Source: Microvirga sp. ACRRW (GTDB lineage Bacteria > Pseudomonadota > Alphaproteobacteria > Rhizobiales > Beijerinckiaceae). From it: a DNA stretch of 64,000 nucleotides. Made by a program: the position numbers and the translations under genes. The notes below the pieces were generated by a model. That model searched no databases. It was given only the letters and a program-made list of their open reading frames with translations, and was not told the DNA's origin. Location: positions 124,001 through 188,000 of the forward strand of contig NZ_JAKRNJ010000001.1 in assembly GCF_022346925.1 (NCBI RefSeq), written 5' to 3'. Below, piece after piece: positions 10,246-19,723 of this stretch (its first letter is position 1; each line of letters begins with the position of its first letter).

Positions 10246-12786
10246 CTACTGCCCGATCACCTGCTTCACCGTCTCCACCAGCTGGCGCAGGCTGAAGGGC
10301 TTGGGCAGGAAATTGAAGTCCTCGCCTTCCGGCAGGTTCTTGCGGAAGGCTTCTTCTGCGTAACCGGAGACGAAGATCACCTTCAGGTCGGGATAGAGCT
10401 TGCGCAGCTCGCCGAGCAAGGTAGGGCCGTCCATTTCCGGCATCACCACGTCGGAAACCACGAGGTCCACCGGCGCGCCGCGCTCTTCGATGATCTCCAT
10501 GGCCTCGACGCCGGAAGCTGCTTCCAGCACCGTATACCCACGGGCGGTCAGCGCCCTGGCGTTCACGGCGCGGACCGGATCCTCGTCCTCGACCAGCAGA
10601 ATCGTGCCCTGCCCCGTCATGTCGGCGGCGGGCTTCTTCGGCGCATCGGCCTTGGCTTCTTCCGGCACTTCCTGCACGTCCGGGATATGGCGCGGCAGGT
10701 AGATGCTGAAGGTCGTGCCTCCCCCCGGCGTCGAATTCACGTCGATATAGCCGCCCGATTGCTTGACGATGCCAAACACGGTGGAAAGGCCGAGGCCCGT
10801 GCCCTTGCCGACCTCCTTCGTGGTGAAGAAGGGCTCGAAGATCTTGTCGAGCACTTCCGACGTCATGCCGGTGCCGGTGTCGGACACCTCGATCAGCACG
10901 TAATCGGCGGGCGGCATGCCGCTCACGTTGAGGCGTGTTGCATCCTGGGCGGAGACATTCGCCGTGCGGATCGCGAGCTTGCCGCCGTCGGGCATGGCAT
11001 CGCGCGCATTCACCGCGAGGTTCACCACCACCTGCTCGAACTGGTTCACGTCCGCCTTCACGAACCACAGGTCGCGTCCGTGGCTAAGGTCCAGCTCCAC
11101 GCGCTCGCCGAGAAGGCGCTTCAAGAGCATCGAGAGATCGTAGAGCCGGTCGTTGAGGTTGAGCACTTCCGGACGCAGAGTCTGACGACGCGAGAAGGCG
11201 AGCAGCTGACGCACGAGGCTCGCGGCGCGGTTCGCGTTCTGCTTGATCTGCATGATGTCCTGGAAGGACGGATCGGTGGGGCGGTGGTTAGCGAGCAGCA
11301 GATCGCTGTAGCCGATGATCGCCTGCAGCACGTTGTTGAAGTCGTGCGCGACACCGCCCGCGAGCTGGCCGACCGCATTCATCTTTTGCGATTGCGCGAG
11401 CTGTTCCTCGACTTTGCGGAAATCCGTCGTGTCGAGAGCATAGAGGATCGCCGTCTCGCCATCCGCGCCCGTATCGCCTGCTGGCGTCACCCACACGCGC
11501 ACCGAGCTGCCGTTCTCGCCGGCTGTCTGCAATTCCAACGGCGCGATGTCGCCACGGTTTTCGGCAACTGCCTTCAGGGCTGCATCGAGCGGGCCGCTTT
11601 CGTGGAAGCTGTCGAAGATCGAAGGCCCCTCGCCGACACTGTCGCTCGTTCGCGGCAGGATGCCGAAGAGTTTCGAGAACGGCGCGTTCGCATGAACGAT
11701 CCGGCCCGAGCGGTTCACGGTCGCAATCGCAATCGGCGTGTTGTTGAAGAAGCGCACGAAGCGCACTTCCGCAGCGCGCTGACCCTCATCCACCTCGACA
11801 CCCGGCGAGCGGTTGAGAACGAGGGTGCGGGACGCGCCCATGCGCCCATCCAGCCCGAAGGCGATGCGGTGATAGAGGCGCGCCGGCAGGAACTGGCCGT
11901 TGCGGCGACGCAGATCCAGATCGAAGGTTTCCGTGCGCACGCTTCCCGGCTCGCCGGTGAATGAGGTCATCATCGCCACCACGTTGCGCGGCAGGATATC
12001 CGAAAGGCTCAATCCGCCTGAGCCGACCTGGGCGAGATCGTAATCGAGCCAGGTTGCGAGCGTCGCGTTGAGATAGACGACGGAGCCATTGGGATCGATG
12101 GAGAGGAAGCCCGCCGGTGCGTGATCGAGATAATCGATGGCGTGCTGCAGCTCCTGGAACACATTCTCCTGGCGCTCGCGCTCCTGGGTGATGTCAGCGA
12201 TGCTCCACAGGGCAGCATCGCGGTTGCCTGAGCGCGGCATGGGGCGAACGCGAACCCGATACCATCCGAATTCTTGACTGCCGTCGAGAGAGGGCGACAG
12301 GCGGATTTCCTCCGTGCCCGTGCGCTGCTCGCGTCCCGCCTGGGCGAGACGGTAGATCGCCTCGGACACCTCCGGCGCGCCCATGAACAGGCGCTCGACT
12401 GGGCGAACCTCGCCGCCGCCGGAACCTGCAAGTGCGAGATAGGCCTCGTTGGCATAGATCATCCGGCCATCGTCATCGATGACGGCGAGCCCCTCGCCCG
12501 CCGTGTCGGCCATGAGCTTGGTGATGTCGTTGCGGATTGTCCGGCCCGCGAATTGCACGACCCCGATGGCCCAGGCGAAAAGGAAGAACACACCCGCCGT
12601 CGCGAAGAAGGCCAGGAGGCCAAGGATCAGGGGCTGCGTCCGCTCGATGCCGAGATAGCGAAGACTGAGGACCGCGCCAGCCAGGAGGGCCGCCAGCAGC
12701 AGGACCCATCCGAAATGGCCGTGGCGGTCGGAACGGTCGATGGTCGAACCCTTCGGCATATCGCCCTGATGAGCCATGAACTTCAT
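10246..12786 (-). CDS. cckA: cell-cycle hybrid histidine kinase CckA
   Basis: 846 residues. CckA feeds phosphate through ChpT to CtrA and CpdR and so controls cell-cycle progression. Two membrane helices are at about residues 26-45 and 50-75 ([32 protein letters not shown]). PAS-like sensor regions follow ([56 protein letters not shown]). The kinase core has [10 protein letters not shown] with phosphorylated His481, [20 protein letters not shown] and [16 protein letters not shown]-terminal receiver has VEDEDPVR and phosphoacceptor Asp779 in [10 protein letters not shown]. The arrangement and length match CckA. It is divergent from the FliO-like gene, and a CtrA-type site lies in the space between them. 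Confidence 0.92.
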   Translation of the reverse strand: MKFMAHQGDMPKGSTIDRSDRHGHFGWVLLLAALLAGAVLSLRYLGIERTQPLILGLLAFFATAGVFFLFAWAIGVVQFAGRTIRNDITKLMADTAGEGLAVIDDDGRMIYANEAYLALAGSGGGEVRPVERLFMGAPEVSEAIYRLAQAGREQRTGTEEIRLSPSLDGSQEFGWYRVRVRPMPRSGNRDAALWSIADITQERERQENVFQELQHAIDYLDHAPAGFLSIDPNGSVVYLNATLATWLDYDLAQVGSGGLSLSDILPRNVVAMMTSFTGEPGSVRTETFDLDLRRRNGQFLPARLYHRIAFGLDGRMGASRTLVLNRSPGVEVDEGQRAAEVRFVRFFNNTPIAIATVNRSGRIVHANAPFSKLFGILPRTSDSVGEGPSIFDSFHESGPLDAALKAVAENRGDIAPLELQTAGENGSSVRVWVTPAGDTGADGETAILYALDTTDFRKVEEQLAQSQKMNAVGQLAGGVAHDFNNVLQAIIGYSDLLLANHRPTDPSFQDIMQIKQNANRAASLVRQLLAFSRRQTLRPEVLNLNDRLYDLSMLLKRLLGERVELDLSHGRDLWFVKADVNQFEQVVVNLAVNARDAMPDGGKLAIRTANVSAQDATRLNVSGMPPADYVLIEVSDTGTGMTSEVLDKIFEPFFTTKEVGKGTGLGLSTVFGIVKQSGGYIDVNSTPGGGTTFSIYLPRHIPDVQEVPEEAKADAPKKPAADMTGQGTILLVEDEDPVRAVNARALTARGYTVLEAASGVEAMEIIEERGAPVDLVVSDVVMPEMDGPTLLGELRKLYPDLKVIFVSGYAEEAFRKNLPEGEDFNFLPKPFSLRQLVETVKQVIGQ

Positions 12787-13159
12787 TATCCTTCAGGATA
12801 GCGGATGTGCCGGGAACCGGTTACCGCCCACACCCGCCGCTTGATATCGTGTTGGTCCTACACGGAATTTATTGATTGACCTCTAAGGCGGCGGCAAGCG
12901 CCCGCGCAAGAGGTGCATAAGGGTCGTTTTGTAGGGGAATACTCCTCTTCCTGCCCCTCGCAGGACACAATTCGCGTGCTTGAGGAGCTTCCTCCCTCCT
13001 CCTGTGGATTGCAGGATTCTTCAACAACCCCATATGCCGTAAGGCTTAGATTGGGCCGTTAACCATCTGTTAACCTTGCGGCTGGCTTTGACGGTCAATG
13101 TGGTACAACCAACACAGAACTGGCCTGCAAAGGCCCCCACAAGGCTTTGAGAGTTCATC
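12787..13159. other. divergent regulatory region between cckA and the fliO-like gene
   Basis: 373 bases with no credible gene. It holds a TTAA-N7-TTAA site (13059-13073) and a GATTC (13015-13019), which fits the GANTC site methylated by CcrM. The short minus-strand frame 13021-13284 overlaps the FliO-like start and is not credible. Confidence 0.5.
13059..13073 (+). promoter_or_regulatory. CtrA-type binding site TTAA-N7-TTAA
   Basis: TTAA at 13059-13062 and TTAA at 13070-13073 flank CCATCTG, an exact match to the CtrA consensus spacing. It lies 87 bases before the GTG start of the FliO-like gene and 273 bases before the cckA start, so the FliO-like gene is the more likely target. The match is seen directly; regulation by CtrA is inferred. 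Confidence 0.6.
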
Positions 13160-14350
13160 GTGTCATCTCTTTTTGGTATCGAAGCGTCGCGCGCCGTTCT
13201 TTTCGTGATCGCCTTCGCAATCATCCTGGCCCTGGTCGCATTGTTCGGCCTGGTCCTGCGCAAGCTGACGGGCGCTCGTCTCATGATGCCGGGTGCGGAC
13301 CGCTCCCGCAGCCGTCAGCCGCGCCTCGGCATCGTCGACGTTTACGATCTCGACCGTCAGCGCCAGCTTCTTCTGCTGCGCCGTGACAATGTCGAGCACC
13401 TTCTTCTGATCGGCGGCCCCAACGACGTGGTCATCGAGACCAACATCGTGCGCGTGGCCGGCGCCCGGATTCCGGCGGCAGCCAACGAGGCTGGTCCCGA
13501 GCGCTTCGAGCCGGCGCAGGTCGAGGCCAATGGCCGTCCTTCCATCGAGGCTCAGCTCGCGGCCCAGCTCGGCTCCTTTGTCCGCCGTCCGTCCGAGGAA
13601 TCGGATGTGGATCAAGAGCTCTCGGCCGTCGCCTCCGTCAGCGCCCCGATCCCGGCTCATCCCGAGCCCGTTCTGAAGCCCGACGCTGTTTCGGTGTCCT
13701 CGGCTCCCGCGATCCAGGGCCTTCGCGCCGAGGCGCGAAACGTGCCGTTCCCGAGCGCTCCGATTGCTCCCGTAGCCCCTGCTCCGGAAGTGCGCCCAGA
13801 GCCGCGCCCGAACTTCACGCCTCCTCCCTTCCAGTCGCGCCCGACGCCGACGGCTCCGGCTACGCCCGCTCCGCAGGCCGAGCCCGTCCGTCCGTTCCCG
13901 GCGGCACCGGTCGAGGCCCCTGCCGCGCCTGCACCCAAGGCCGGCCCTGATGCCGCTGTCCTTTCCAACATGGCCAAGCAGCTTGAGGAAGCGCTGAAGC
14001 GTCCAGCAGCACCAGTCGCCCCGCCTCCGGCTCCCGCCTACGAGCCTCATGAGGAAGATGTCGCGGAAGAGGACGATCTTCTCGAGACTGCCGATGTCGG
14101 AGAAACTCCCGCCGTCTATGAGCAGGAGGATCACGACGATCTCGTGGAGGAGGCAGCGCCCGCTCCGCAGCCCGAGCCGCCGCGTCCGGCCCCTGAGCCG
14201 GTCCGCCCCGCTCCGCTGCCGCCGCAGCAGCCGGCTCCCGCAGCTGCTCCTGCCGCCGAGAAGGAAAGCGATCCCTTCTCCGTGGAGGAGATCGAGGCGG
14301 AGTTCGCCCGCCTGCTCGGACGCCCGCTCGATCCCTCCAAGAAGGGCTGA
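13160..14350 (+). CDS. FliO-like membrane protein with long proline-rich tail
   Basis: 396 residues starting at GTG, with GAGAG a few bases upstream. One membrane helix is at about residues 10-33 (AVLFVIAFAIILALVALFGLVL). Then comes a FliO/MopB-like soluble domain: LGIVDVYDLDRQRQLLLLRR and VEHLLLIGGPNDVVIETNIV, ending near residue 110. Residues 150-375 are low-complexity Pro/Ala/Glu, and the end (DPFSVEEIEAEFARLLGR) returns to ordered sequence. FliO helps assemble the flagellar export gate, but no other flagellar gene is in the window and the tail is much longer than in FliO. It may serve another envelope role. The bidirectional terminator after it is shared with dksA. Confidence 0.65.
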   Translation: MSSLFGIEASRAVLFVIAFAIILALVALFGLVLRKLTGARLMMPGADRSRSRQPRLGIVDVYDLDRQRQLLLLRRDNVEHLLLIGGPNDVVIETNIVRVAGARIPAAANEAGPERFEPAQVEANGRPSIEAQLAAQLGSFVRRPSEESDVDQELSAVASVSAPIPAHPEPVLKPDAVSVSSAPAIQGLRAEARNVPFPSAPIAPVAPAPEVRPEPRPNFTPPPFQSRPTPTAPATPAPQAEPVRPFPAAPVEAPAAPAPKAGPDAAVLSNMAKQLEEALKRPAAPVAPPPAPAYEPHEEDVAEEDDLLETADVGETPAVYEQEDHDDLVEEAAPAPQPEPPRPAPEPVRPAPLPPQQPAPAAAPAAEKESDPFSVEEIEAEFARLLGRPLDPSKKG

Positions 14351-14376
14351 GGGACAGTCCACTCAAGAACCCAATG

Positions 14377-14412
14377 AAAAAGGGCTCCGTCACCGGAGCC
14401 CTTTTGTTTTTT
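14377..14412. terminator. bidirectional intrinsic terminator
   Basis: GGGCTCCG-TCAC-CGGAGCCC is flanked by AAAAA on the left and TTTTGTTTTTT on the right, so it can end both the FliO-like transcript and the facing dksA transcript. Confidence 0.9.
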
Positions 14413-14431
14413 ACTGGAATGAATGGCTGGA

Positions 14432-14851
14432 TCAGTCGTCCCGGTAGACCCGCTCATTGCGCTCGTGACGCTCCTGGGCCTCCAGCGAGAGGGTCGCGAT
14501 GGGGCGAGCCTCCAGGCGCTTGAGGGAAATCGGATCGCCGGTTTCCTCGCAATAACCGTAGGAGCCATCATCGATCCGGGCGAGTGCCGCATCGATCTTG
14601 GCGATGAGCTTGCGCTGGCGGTCGCGGGCGCGAAGCTCGATAGCACGATCCGTTTCAGAAGAGGCGCGGTCCGCCAGGTCAGGATGGTTCTCGTTCTCGC
14701 TCTGCAAGGTGGCGAGAGTTTCCTGAGCCTCTTTGAGGATATCGCTTTTCCAGCGAATGAGCTTTCGCCGAAAATACTCCCTCTGCCGTTCATTCATGAA
14801 GGGCTCGTCTTCTGTCGGTCGATAACCCTCATCAATTACGATGTCTGTCAT
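14432..14851 (-). CDS. dksA: RNA polymerase-binding transcription factor DksA
   Basis: 139 residues. DksA inserts a coiled coil into the RNA polymerase secondary channel and works with ppGpp in the stringent response. The coiled coil covers about residues 20-95, with the conserved DLADRASSETDRAIELRAR. The globular part reads YGYCEETGDPISLKRLEARP and then ATLSLEAQERHE. Only the first of the four zinc cysteines of E. coli DksA is kept, so this is the low-cysteine type found in many Alphaproteobacteria, and zinc is probably not bound in the usual way. It is convergent with the FliO-like gene. Confidence 0.93.
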   Translation of the reverse strand: MTDIVIDEGYRPTEDEPFMNERQREYFRRKLIRWKSDILKEAQETLATLQSENENHPDLADRASSETDRAIELRARDRQRKLIAKIDAALARIDDGSYGYCEETGDPISLKRLEARPIATLSLEAQERHERNERVYRDD

Positions 14852-15017
14852 GTTCGGCCGTTGTTCCCCGATGAACTGTGGCGCCCCTATATAGGGAAGC
14901 GAGTTTCACTACAACGCTCTTCAGCGTCACCGATTTGTCTAAATGCCGAAACGGCCTGCGCCGAAAACCCTGGCATTTCAAGGAAAAGCCGGAAGGCGTA
15001 CCCATTTGCCGCACCAC

Positions 15018-16004
15018 TTAAGAGGCCGCGGCCTCCGCCCTATGGATCAATTCTCCCGCCACATCCCCGATTTTCGGCGGCTCTTCGCGGATGAAGGGAA
15101 GCGGGCGGCAGACGGAAAGAGCCGCAAGCCCGAATCGGGCCGTCATGAGCCCGTTCAGCACGCCCTCCCCCAATTTCGCAGAGATCCGGGCGGCGAGCCC
15201 TAAGCCCAAAACCTGCTGCATAAGGCTGTCGCCCACCGCAACGCCACCTGTCACAGCCAGATGGTTCAATGCCGCCTTGGCGAGCCTCAGGAAACCAAAC
15301 AAACCCGGCCTGCCGCCATAGATCCGCGCCAGAGTGCGCAGCAAGCGCACCGCCGCGAAGATCACGAAGGCCACGTCCACGATGGCGCGGGGACTCACCG
15401 CCGTCACAAGGGACACCTGTTTAGCCGCTGCCGCAATCGCGCGCTTGGCCTGAACATCGAGGGGCGCCAGCAGCTCGCGCTCGGCAATGGCGAGGCGATC
15501 ATCCGCATCGATGATCTCGTCCGTCAGGGCTTTCAGACGGGCGCTGCCCTGAGCGGCGCTGCTTCTCGCGCCATAGAGGCCGATCAGATCGCCCACGATG
15601 CCTTTGGCGGCTTTGTGATCCTTCACCGCCAGAGCATCGACGGCGGCCTCACGCAGCCGCTCGATCTTTTGCTCTCGCCAGATGCCCAAGACTTCGCGAC
15701 CGATGATGGCGAAAAAGGCGAGCGCCGCGATGATGGCCAGCGCCAGTCCAACCCAGCCGAGCCACGGGGCGATGGCGTAGAGATCGACAATCAGCCTTTC
15801 AAAGGCGAGCCCGAGACCGAGAACCAGAAGGCCCGACAATGCCGAGAGCAGAATGCCCATCCAGGGCGCGCGCCGCCGCTCGCCCATGGGCACGACGACG
15901 CCGTCCGCCGCCTCGATGGCATCGAAGGGCTCCTCCGTGACCTGAATGGCTCCGCCGGTCACGTTGGGATCATCGAGGCGGAAGGCGCGAGGTTGGCGGC
16001 TCAT
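15018..16004 (-). CDS. YcjF-like DUF697 membrane protein (TIGR01620 type)
   Basis: 328 residues. Two membrane helices follow the acidic N-terminus (WMGILLSALSGLLVLGLGLAF; LGWVGLALAIIAALAFFAII), then a long cytoplasmic helical region rich in Ala and Lys (REAAVDALAVKDHKAAKGIV), then DUF697 (IVDVAFVIFAAVRLLRTLARIYGG; KAALNHLAVTGGVAVGD). The ATG overlaps the stop of ycjX by four bases, so the pair is translationally coupled. In Gamma- and Alphaproteobacteria YcjX and YcjF are paired envelope-stress proteins of poorly known function. Confidence 0.88.
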   Translation of the reverse strand: MSRQPRAFRLDDPNVTGGAIQVTEEPFDAIEAADGVVVPMGERRRAPWMGILLSALSGLLVLGLGLAFERLIVDLYAIAPWLGWVGLALAIIAALAFFAIIGREVLGIWREQKIERLREAAVDALAVKDHKAAKGIVGDLIGLYGARSSAAQGSARLKALTDEIIDADDRLAIAERELLAPLDVQAKRAIAAAAKQVSLVTAVSPRAIVDVAFVIFAAVRLLRTLARIYGGRPGLFGFLRLAKAALNHLAVTGGVAVGDSLMQQVLGLGLAARISAKLGEGVLNGLMTARFGLAALSVCRPLPFIREEPPKIGDVAGELIHRAEAAAS

Positions 16005-17449
16005 GCGAAACGGTCCCCCAGCAGGAATTCAAGGGCGCGGTCGAGACGGATATGGGGCATTTTCGCCATGCGTCCCGCCGCATCGACAGGCAATCTGGGC
16101 GGCCTGAAGCGCGGGAAGCGGAAGGAGCCGGGCTCGATGGCGCCGTGAAAGATGGCCTCCGCCGATTCCGGCAATTCGCCCGGAAAGATCGCGGCTTCCG
16201 TCTCGCCGTCGAAGATCTCACCCCCCACCCGCTCGCCGGCCTCCGGCACGCCCGATACGGCCCGCAAGGTCTCGCGGCCTTCGCGGATGGTGGTTTCGCG
16301 CGTGGCGCGGACAGAAGCGAGCGCCACGGTGCCGACCCGCGCGCCAGCAGCTTCCGTGCGGCGCGAGGCGCGGTTCACGAGATGGCGCAGGACCGCATCG
16401 AGCCGGTCGTGATCGGTGTGATGGATGTGATCCGCCTTGGTCGCCGCGAACAGTACCCGGTCGGCGCGCGGCGAGAACAGGCGGGAGAGCAGCGTATTAC
16501 GCCCGATCCGGAACGCCATGAGAACCTGATCGAGCGCTTCTTCCAGCTCGGCCAGGGCGGCAGGCCCCGCATCGATGGCCGCGAGCACGTCGACGAGTAC
16601 GATCTGCCGGTCGATGCGCTGGAAATGGTCGCGGAAGAACGGTTTCACCACATGCGATTTGTAAGCCTCGTAGCGGCGCTCCATGAGCGCGGCGAAGCTG
16701 CCAGGCGCGATGGGCTGGCCGCCCGGCAGATCGAGAGGCGCGAAGGTCAAAGCCGGAGAGCCCGCAAGATCGCCGGGCATAAGGAAGCGACCCGGCGGCG
16801 TGGTTGCGACGGCTTCTGCGCCGGCGCGCAAGGCCGTCAGATATTCCTTGAAGGCCTCGCTCGCTTTCGCGGCCAGCATCTCATCGGCGGAACCTGCGGG
16901 ATCGAGGCTTTTAAGCGCCTCATGCCAACGGCCCGCGACTGCCGCCCGGTCGCGCTTGCGGCTGGCTTCGACCGTCTGGCGAGACCACTCGGCATAGCTC
17001 ATATCGAGAAGCGCCAGATCGAGCAGCCACTCGCCCGGGTAATCGACGATGTCGACGGCCAGCGAAGCCGGGCCCGAGCGCCATCCGGCCTTGCGTTCGT
17101 ATTCAACATCGACCCGTAATTCGCTGATCCGGCTCGTGGATTGTGGCCAGCGTCGATCTTCGGTGAGCGCCGCCATATGCTCCTCGAAAGGAAAGCGCGG
17201 CACCGTATCGTCGGGCTGATGGGCCAGATAGGCGCGCCGGATCCGCCCCTCGGCCGAAGCGCGGAAAGCCGGAAGGTTCGTGCCGCGTGTCAGGTGATGA
17301 ACCAGCGCGGTCGTGAACACGGTCTTGCCGGAGCGGGCGAGACCCGTGACGCCGAGACGGATGGACGGCTGAACGAGCTGACCGGAGGCCTCCCAAAGCG
17401 ATTGGGCGGCAGACCCCGCGCGGGAGGCAAGATCGGTAATGACTGACAC
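16001..17449 (-). CDS. YcjX-like P-loop protein (DUF463)
   Basis: 482 residues. A P-loop is visible near residues 33-42 (GVTGLARSGKTVFTTALVHH), followed by DUF463 signatures: RRWPQSTSRISELRVDVEYE, VDIVDYPGEWLLDLALLDM, and QIVLVDVLAAIDAGPAAL. FAATKADHIHHTDHDRLD looks like the nucleotide-specificity segment of a GTPase-like protein. Family proteins bind GTP in vitro in some species. It is the first gene of a two-gene unit with ycjF (ATGA overlap). The hypothetical gene at 17519 lies 69 bases upstream on the same strand and might share a transcript. Confidence 0.9.
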   Translation of the reverse strand: MSVITDLASRAGSAAQSLWEASGQLVQPSIRLGVTGLARSGKTVFTTALVHHLTRGTNLPAFRASAEGRIRRAYLAHQPDDTVPRFPFEEHMAALTEDRRWPQSTSRISELRVDVEYERKAGWRSGPASLAVDIVDYPGEWLLDLALLDMSYAEWSRQTVEASRKRDRAAVAGRWHEALKSLDPAGSADEMLAAKASEAFKEYLTALRAGAEAVATTPPGRFLMPGDLAGSPALTFAPLDLPGGQPIAPGSFAALMERRYEAYKSHVVKPFFRDHFQRIDRQIVLVDVLAAIDAGPAALAELEEALDQVLMAFRIGRNTLLSRLFSPRADRVLFAATKADHIHHTDHDRLDAVLRHLVNRASRRTEAAGARVGTVALASVRATRETTIREGRETLRAVSGVPEAGERVGGEIFDGETEAAIFPGELPESAEAIFHGAIEPGSFRFPRFRPPRLPVDAAGRMAKMPHIRLDRALEFLLGDRFA

Positions 17450-17518
17450 TCAGATGAACCTAATTCTCTCAAGCCAAGCTGAAAGGTGGGGCTTGGAGTC
17501 CTATCGCGCAAGGCAACG

Positions 17519-18526
17519 CTATCGCTCCTGGGGCTGCCCCGCCCTGACATTGGCCTCGAGCTTCGCGGTGGCGCGCTCGATGGCGGCCTGAACGAGATCG
17601 GGGCTCGCCCGCAAGGTGCCCAGCTCGAAGGAGGACATGGCGAGCATCACCTGGGTCAAGTTCGGCAATGGCTTGCCATCCTCGGCATAGAGCTTGAGGT
17701 CGTCGCTGAGCCCGATTCCCAGCCCCTGAACCATGCGGCTCGCGTAATTGCGCAAGCGCTGTTCATCGGGAGCGCAGGTGCTTGCTACCATGGGCTTTTG
17801 AGTGGCAGAGGCGGTCGTCGCGGGCTCGCGCTTCGGCTTCGTTTTCTGAGCGAGGAGCGGCTGGGGCCGTGTCGCAGGCTTCGGCTTCTCGCCCATGCCC
17901 ACCGCGATGCTGGGCACGCGATATTGCGGCGTCTTCGGCGTCAAGGAAATGGACAGGGAGACTCGCCCCGGCTTGCCGCCGGGACCGCTCTTCGCCGTGT
18001 AGCGCACGACATTCCCTTTCCCCTTGCGCCGCGAGGCGAGATATTGCGCGCGCACCGTGCCGCCGATCCCCCGGATGGCCAACACCGCCATGCCGCCGAT
18101 GCCGGTGGCGACATTGCATTCCGCGGGCGCCCAGCGCCGCACGATGTCGAGGGCGGATTTTCGGTTGTAGTCGAGATAATAGCGTTTCAGCAGCAGAGCG
18201 GCGGCATCGGCCCCGTGATCGGCGGAAACGAAGCCCACATGCCCCTCGCCGTCGGTCGCGAGTTCACCGTTCCAGCGGGCGCTCTTGATGCACCAGTAAT
18301 TGTTGAGCTTCACGCAGCGGGTGACGAAGGGGCGCTCCGCCTTGAAGAAAGCCGCCAAAGTGACCGCAGCCTTCGGCTCAAGCGCATCGATAGCCTCGGA
18401 CCGCCAGTTGGTGATCTCGCGGCTCTCGGGCTCGTAGCGCGCCTGCTTCGAAGCGACGAGATCAGCGACGTCGGGAAGCAAGGCATGCCCGGCAAGGCCA
18501 AGCGCAAGAAGCGTCTCGATCAGCAT
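17519..18526 (-). CDS. conserved hypothetical protein with phage structural-protein-like region
   Basis: 335 residues with a short hydrophobic N-terminus. Residues 70-130 (VKLNNYWCIKSARWNGEL; GHVGFVSADHGADAAALLL; YYLDYNRKSALDIVRRWAPAEC) resemble the domain of phage structural and tail-associated murein-degrading proteins, but I cannot assign a family firmly. A lysine- and proline-rich linker lies at about 205-245, then a small C-terminal helical domain (CAPDEQRLRNYASRMVQGLGIG). No other phage-like genes are nearby, and codon use looks like the neighbours, so it is probably a resident gene. Confidence 0.6.
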   Translation of the reverse strand: MLIETLLALGLAGHALLPDVADLVASKQARYEPESREITNWRSEAIDALEPKAAVTLAAFFKAERPFVTRCVKLNNYWCIKSARWNGELATDGEGHVGFVSADHGADAAALLLKRYYLDYNRKSALDIVRRWAPAECNVATGIGGMAVLAIRGIGGTVRAQYLASRRKGKGNVVRYTAKSGPGGKPGRVSLSISLTPKTPQYRVPSIAVGMGEKPKPATRPQPLLAQKTKPKREPATTASATQKPMVASTCAPDEQRLRNYASRMVQGLGIGLSDDLKLYAEDGKPLPNLTQVMLAMSSFELGTLRASPDLVQAAIERATAKLEANVRAGQPQER

Positions 18527-18671
18527 GTGAGATTTCGTCCCCGCGAACCCGTGAAATTGTCGAGGTCATTTCGGGAGAAACGATGGCGAGGCCGATATGT
18601 TCATCCATGACGGCCGATCTTGACCGTTCTCCTCAGCCCGCGAATGATCCGTCTCTTTCGCGTGAGCCCTC

Positions 18672-19202
18672 ATGACTGCCGATATTCTGATCCGATGCCT
18701 GGAACCCTCTGACGTACAAGCCTTCCGCGACTTGAGGCTGGAAGCGCTAGCCACCAATCCGGAGGCTTTCGGCTCCAGCTACGAGGAGGAAGTGACGCTT
18801 CCGCTTGAGACGATCCGCGCCCGCATCCCGACATCAGGTCCGAATGCCATCTTCGGTGCCTTCGCGGGAGAACGTCTTGTCGGCATGGCGGGCTTCGCGG
18901 TCTATGACCGGAGGAAGGCTTCCCACAAGGGCTTGATGTGGGGCGTCTACGTGCAGGCGGAATGGCGCGGAAAAAGCTTGGGAAGGAAGCTCGTGCAGCA
19001 TGTCATCGCGCGCGCGGCTCAGCACGTGATCGTGCTCGAAGCGGCGGTCGGGATCACCAATGAGGGCGCGCGCCGCACCTATCACGCACTGGGCTTCAAG
19101 CCTTACGGGATCGAGCGCAAAGCACTTCGCGTCGGCGACACGTTCTACGACGAGGAATTGCTGTTCATCGACTTTGAAGAGCCCGGCGTACCGAGCCTTT
19201 AG
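18672..19202 (+). CDS. GNAT family N-acetyltransferase
   Basis: 176 residues with the GCN5-related fold: IRCLEPSDVQAFRDLRLEAL at the start, the strand GAFAGERLVGMAGFAVYDR, the acetyl-CoA loop EWRGKSLGRKLVQHVIARA (R-x-x-x-x-G/A type) and the final strand with ITNEGARRTYHALGFKPYG. The acceptor substrate cannot be told from sequence. The stop overlaps the stop of the facing sixA-like gene by four bases, so the two transcripts converge. Confidence 0.85.
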   Translation: MTADILIRCLEPSDVQAFRDLRLEALATNPEAFGSSYEEEVTLPLETIRARIPTSGPNAIFGAFAGERLVGMAGFAVYDRRKASHKGLMWGVYVQAEWRGKSLGRKLVQHVIARAAQHVIVLEAAVGITNEGARRTYHALGFKPYGIERKALRVGDTFYDEELLFIDFEEPGVPSL

Positions 19203-19723
19203 CCATCCTCGCCCGCGCCGATGGATTTCGGCGTCACGAAGCGCTCGAGACGACCGGACTTGCGCGTGACGTCAGACCAGCTCTCGACGGAGAAATCGAT
19301 GACGGCGAGACCGGCGGTCGGATATTTGCTGCCTAGGCGCATGATGCCGTCCATGTCGCCCTCGCCGATCAGGAAGCTCGCGAGATCCTCGAATCCGGGA
19401 TTGTGGCCGATCATCAGCAAGGTGCGCGCCTCGGGCTCTACCTCCCGCAACACAGTGAGAAGCCGGGCAACGGGCGCCTCGTAGATGCGTCCGTCGTGAC
19501 GATTTGGAATATCGCCGATGATGGGATGCACGATCTCCCAGGTTTCCTGCGTCCGGCGTGCCGGTGAAACGAGCGCGAGATCGGGCGCGAGAAACTCGGC
19601 TTTGATGTAGTTGCCCATCACCATGGAAGCCTCCTGCCCGCGTGGGGCGAGAGGCCGGTCGAGATCGAGCACGCCCTGCGGCCAGGCAGCCTTGGCATGA
19701 CGGAGAAGAAGCAGGCGAAGCAT
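19199..19723 (-). CDS. SixA-like histidine phosphatase
   Basis: 174 residues of the RHG/histidine phosphatase superfamily. The catalytic LLLRHAKA has His9, DRPLAPRGQ and SPARRTQETW follow, and LLMIGHNPGFEDLA carries the second catalytic His. SixA proteins dephosphorylate phosphohistidine in HPt domains or phosphotransferase proteins; whether this one does is unproven. Its start codon overlaps the stop of the moxR gene by one base (TGATG), which means translational coupling with the MoxR ATPase. Confidence 0.85.
   Translation of the reverse strand: MLRLLLLRHAKAAWPQGVLDLDRPLAPRGQEASMVMGNYIKAEFLAPDLALVSPARRTQETWEIVHPIIGDIPNRHDGRIYEAPVARLLTVLREVEPEARTLLMIGHNPGFEDLASFLIGEGDMDGIMRLGSKYPTAGLAVIDFSVESWSDVTRKSGRLERFVTPKSIGAGEDG

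Noticed and set aside
10186-11964. 592-codon plus-strand frame over cckA
   Set aside because: Antisense shadow of a high-GC gene; composition is His/Arg/Glu-rich nonsense with no domain.
17519-18526. Prophage remnant
   Set aside because: No integrase, terminase, capsid or lysis gene nearby and neighbours are core genes.
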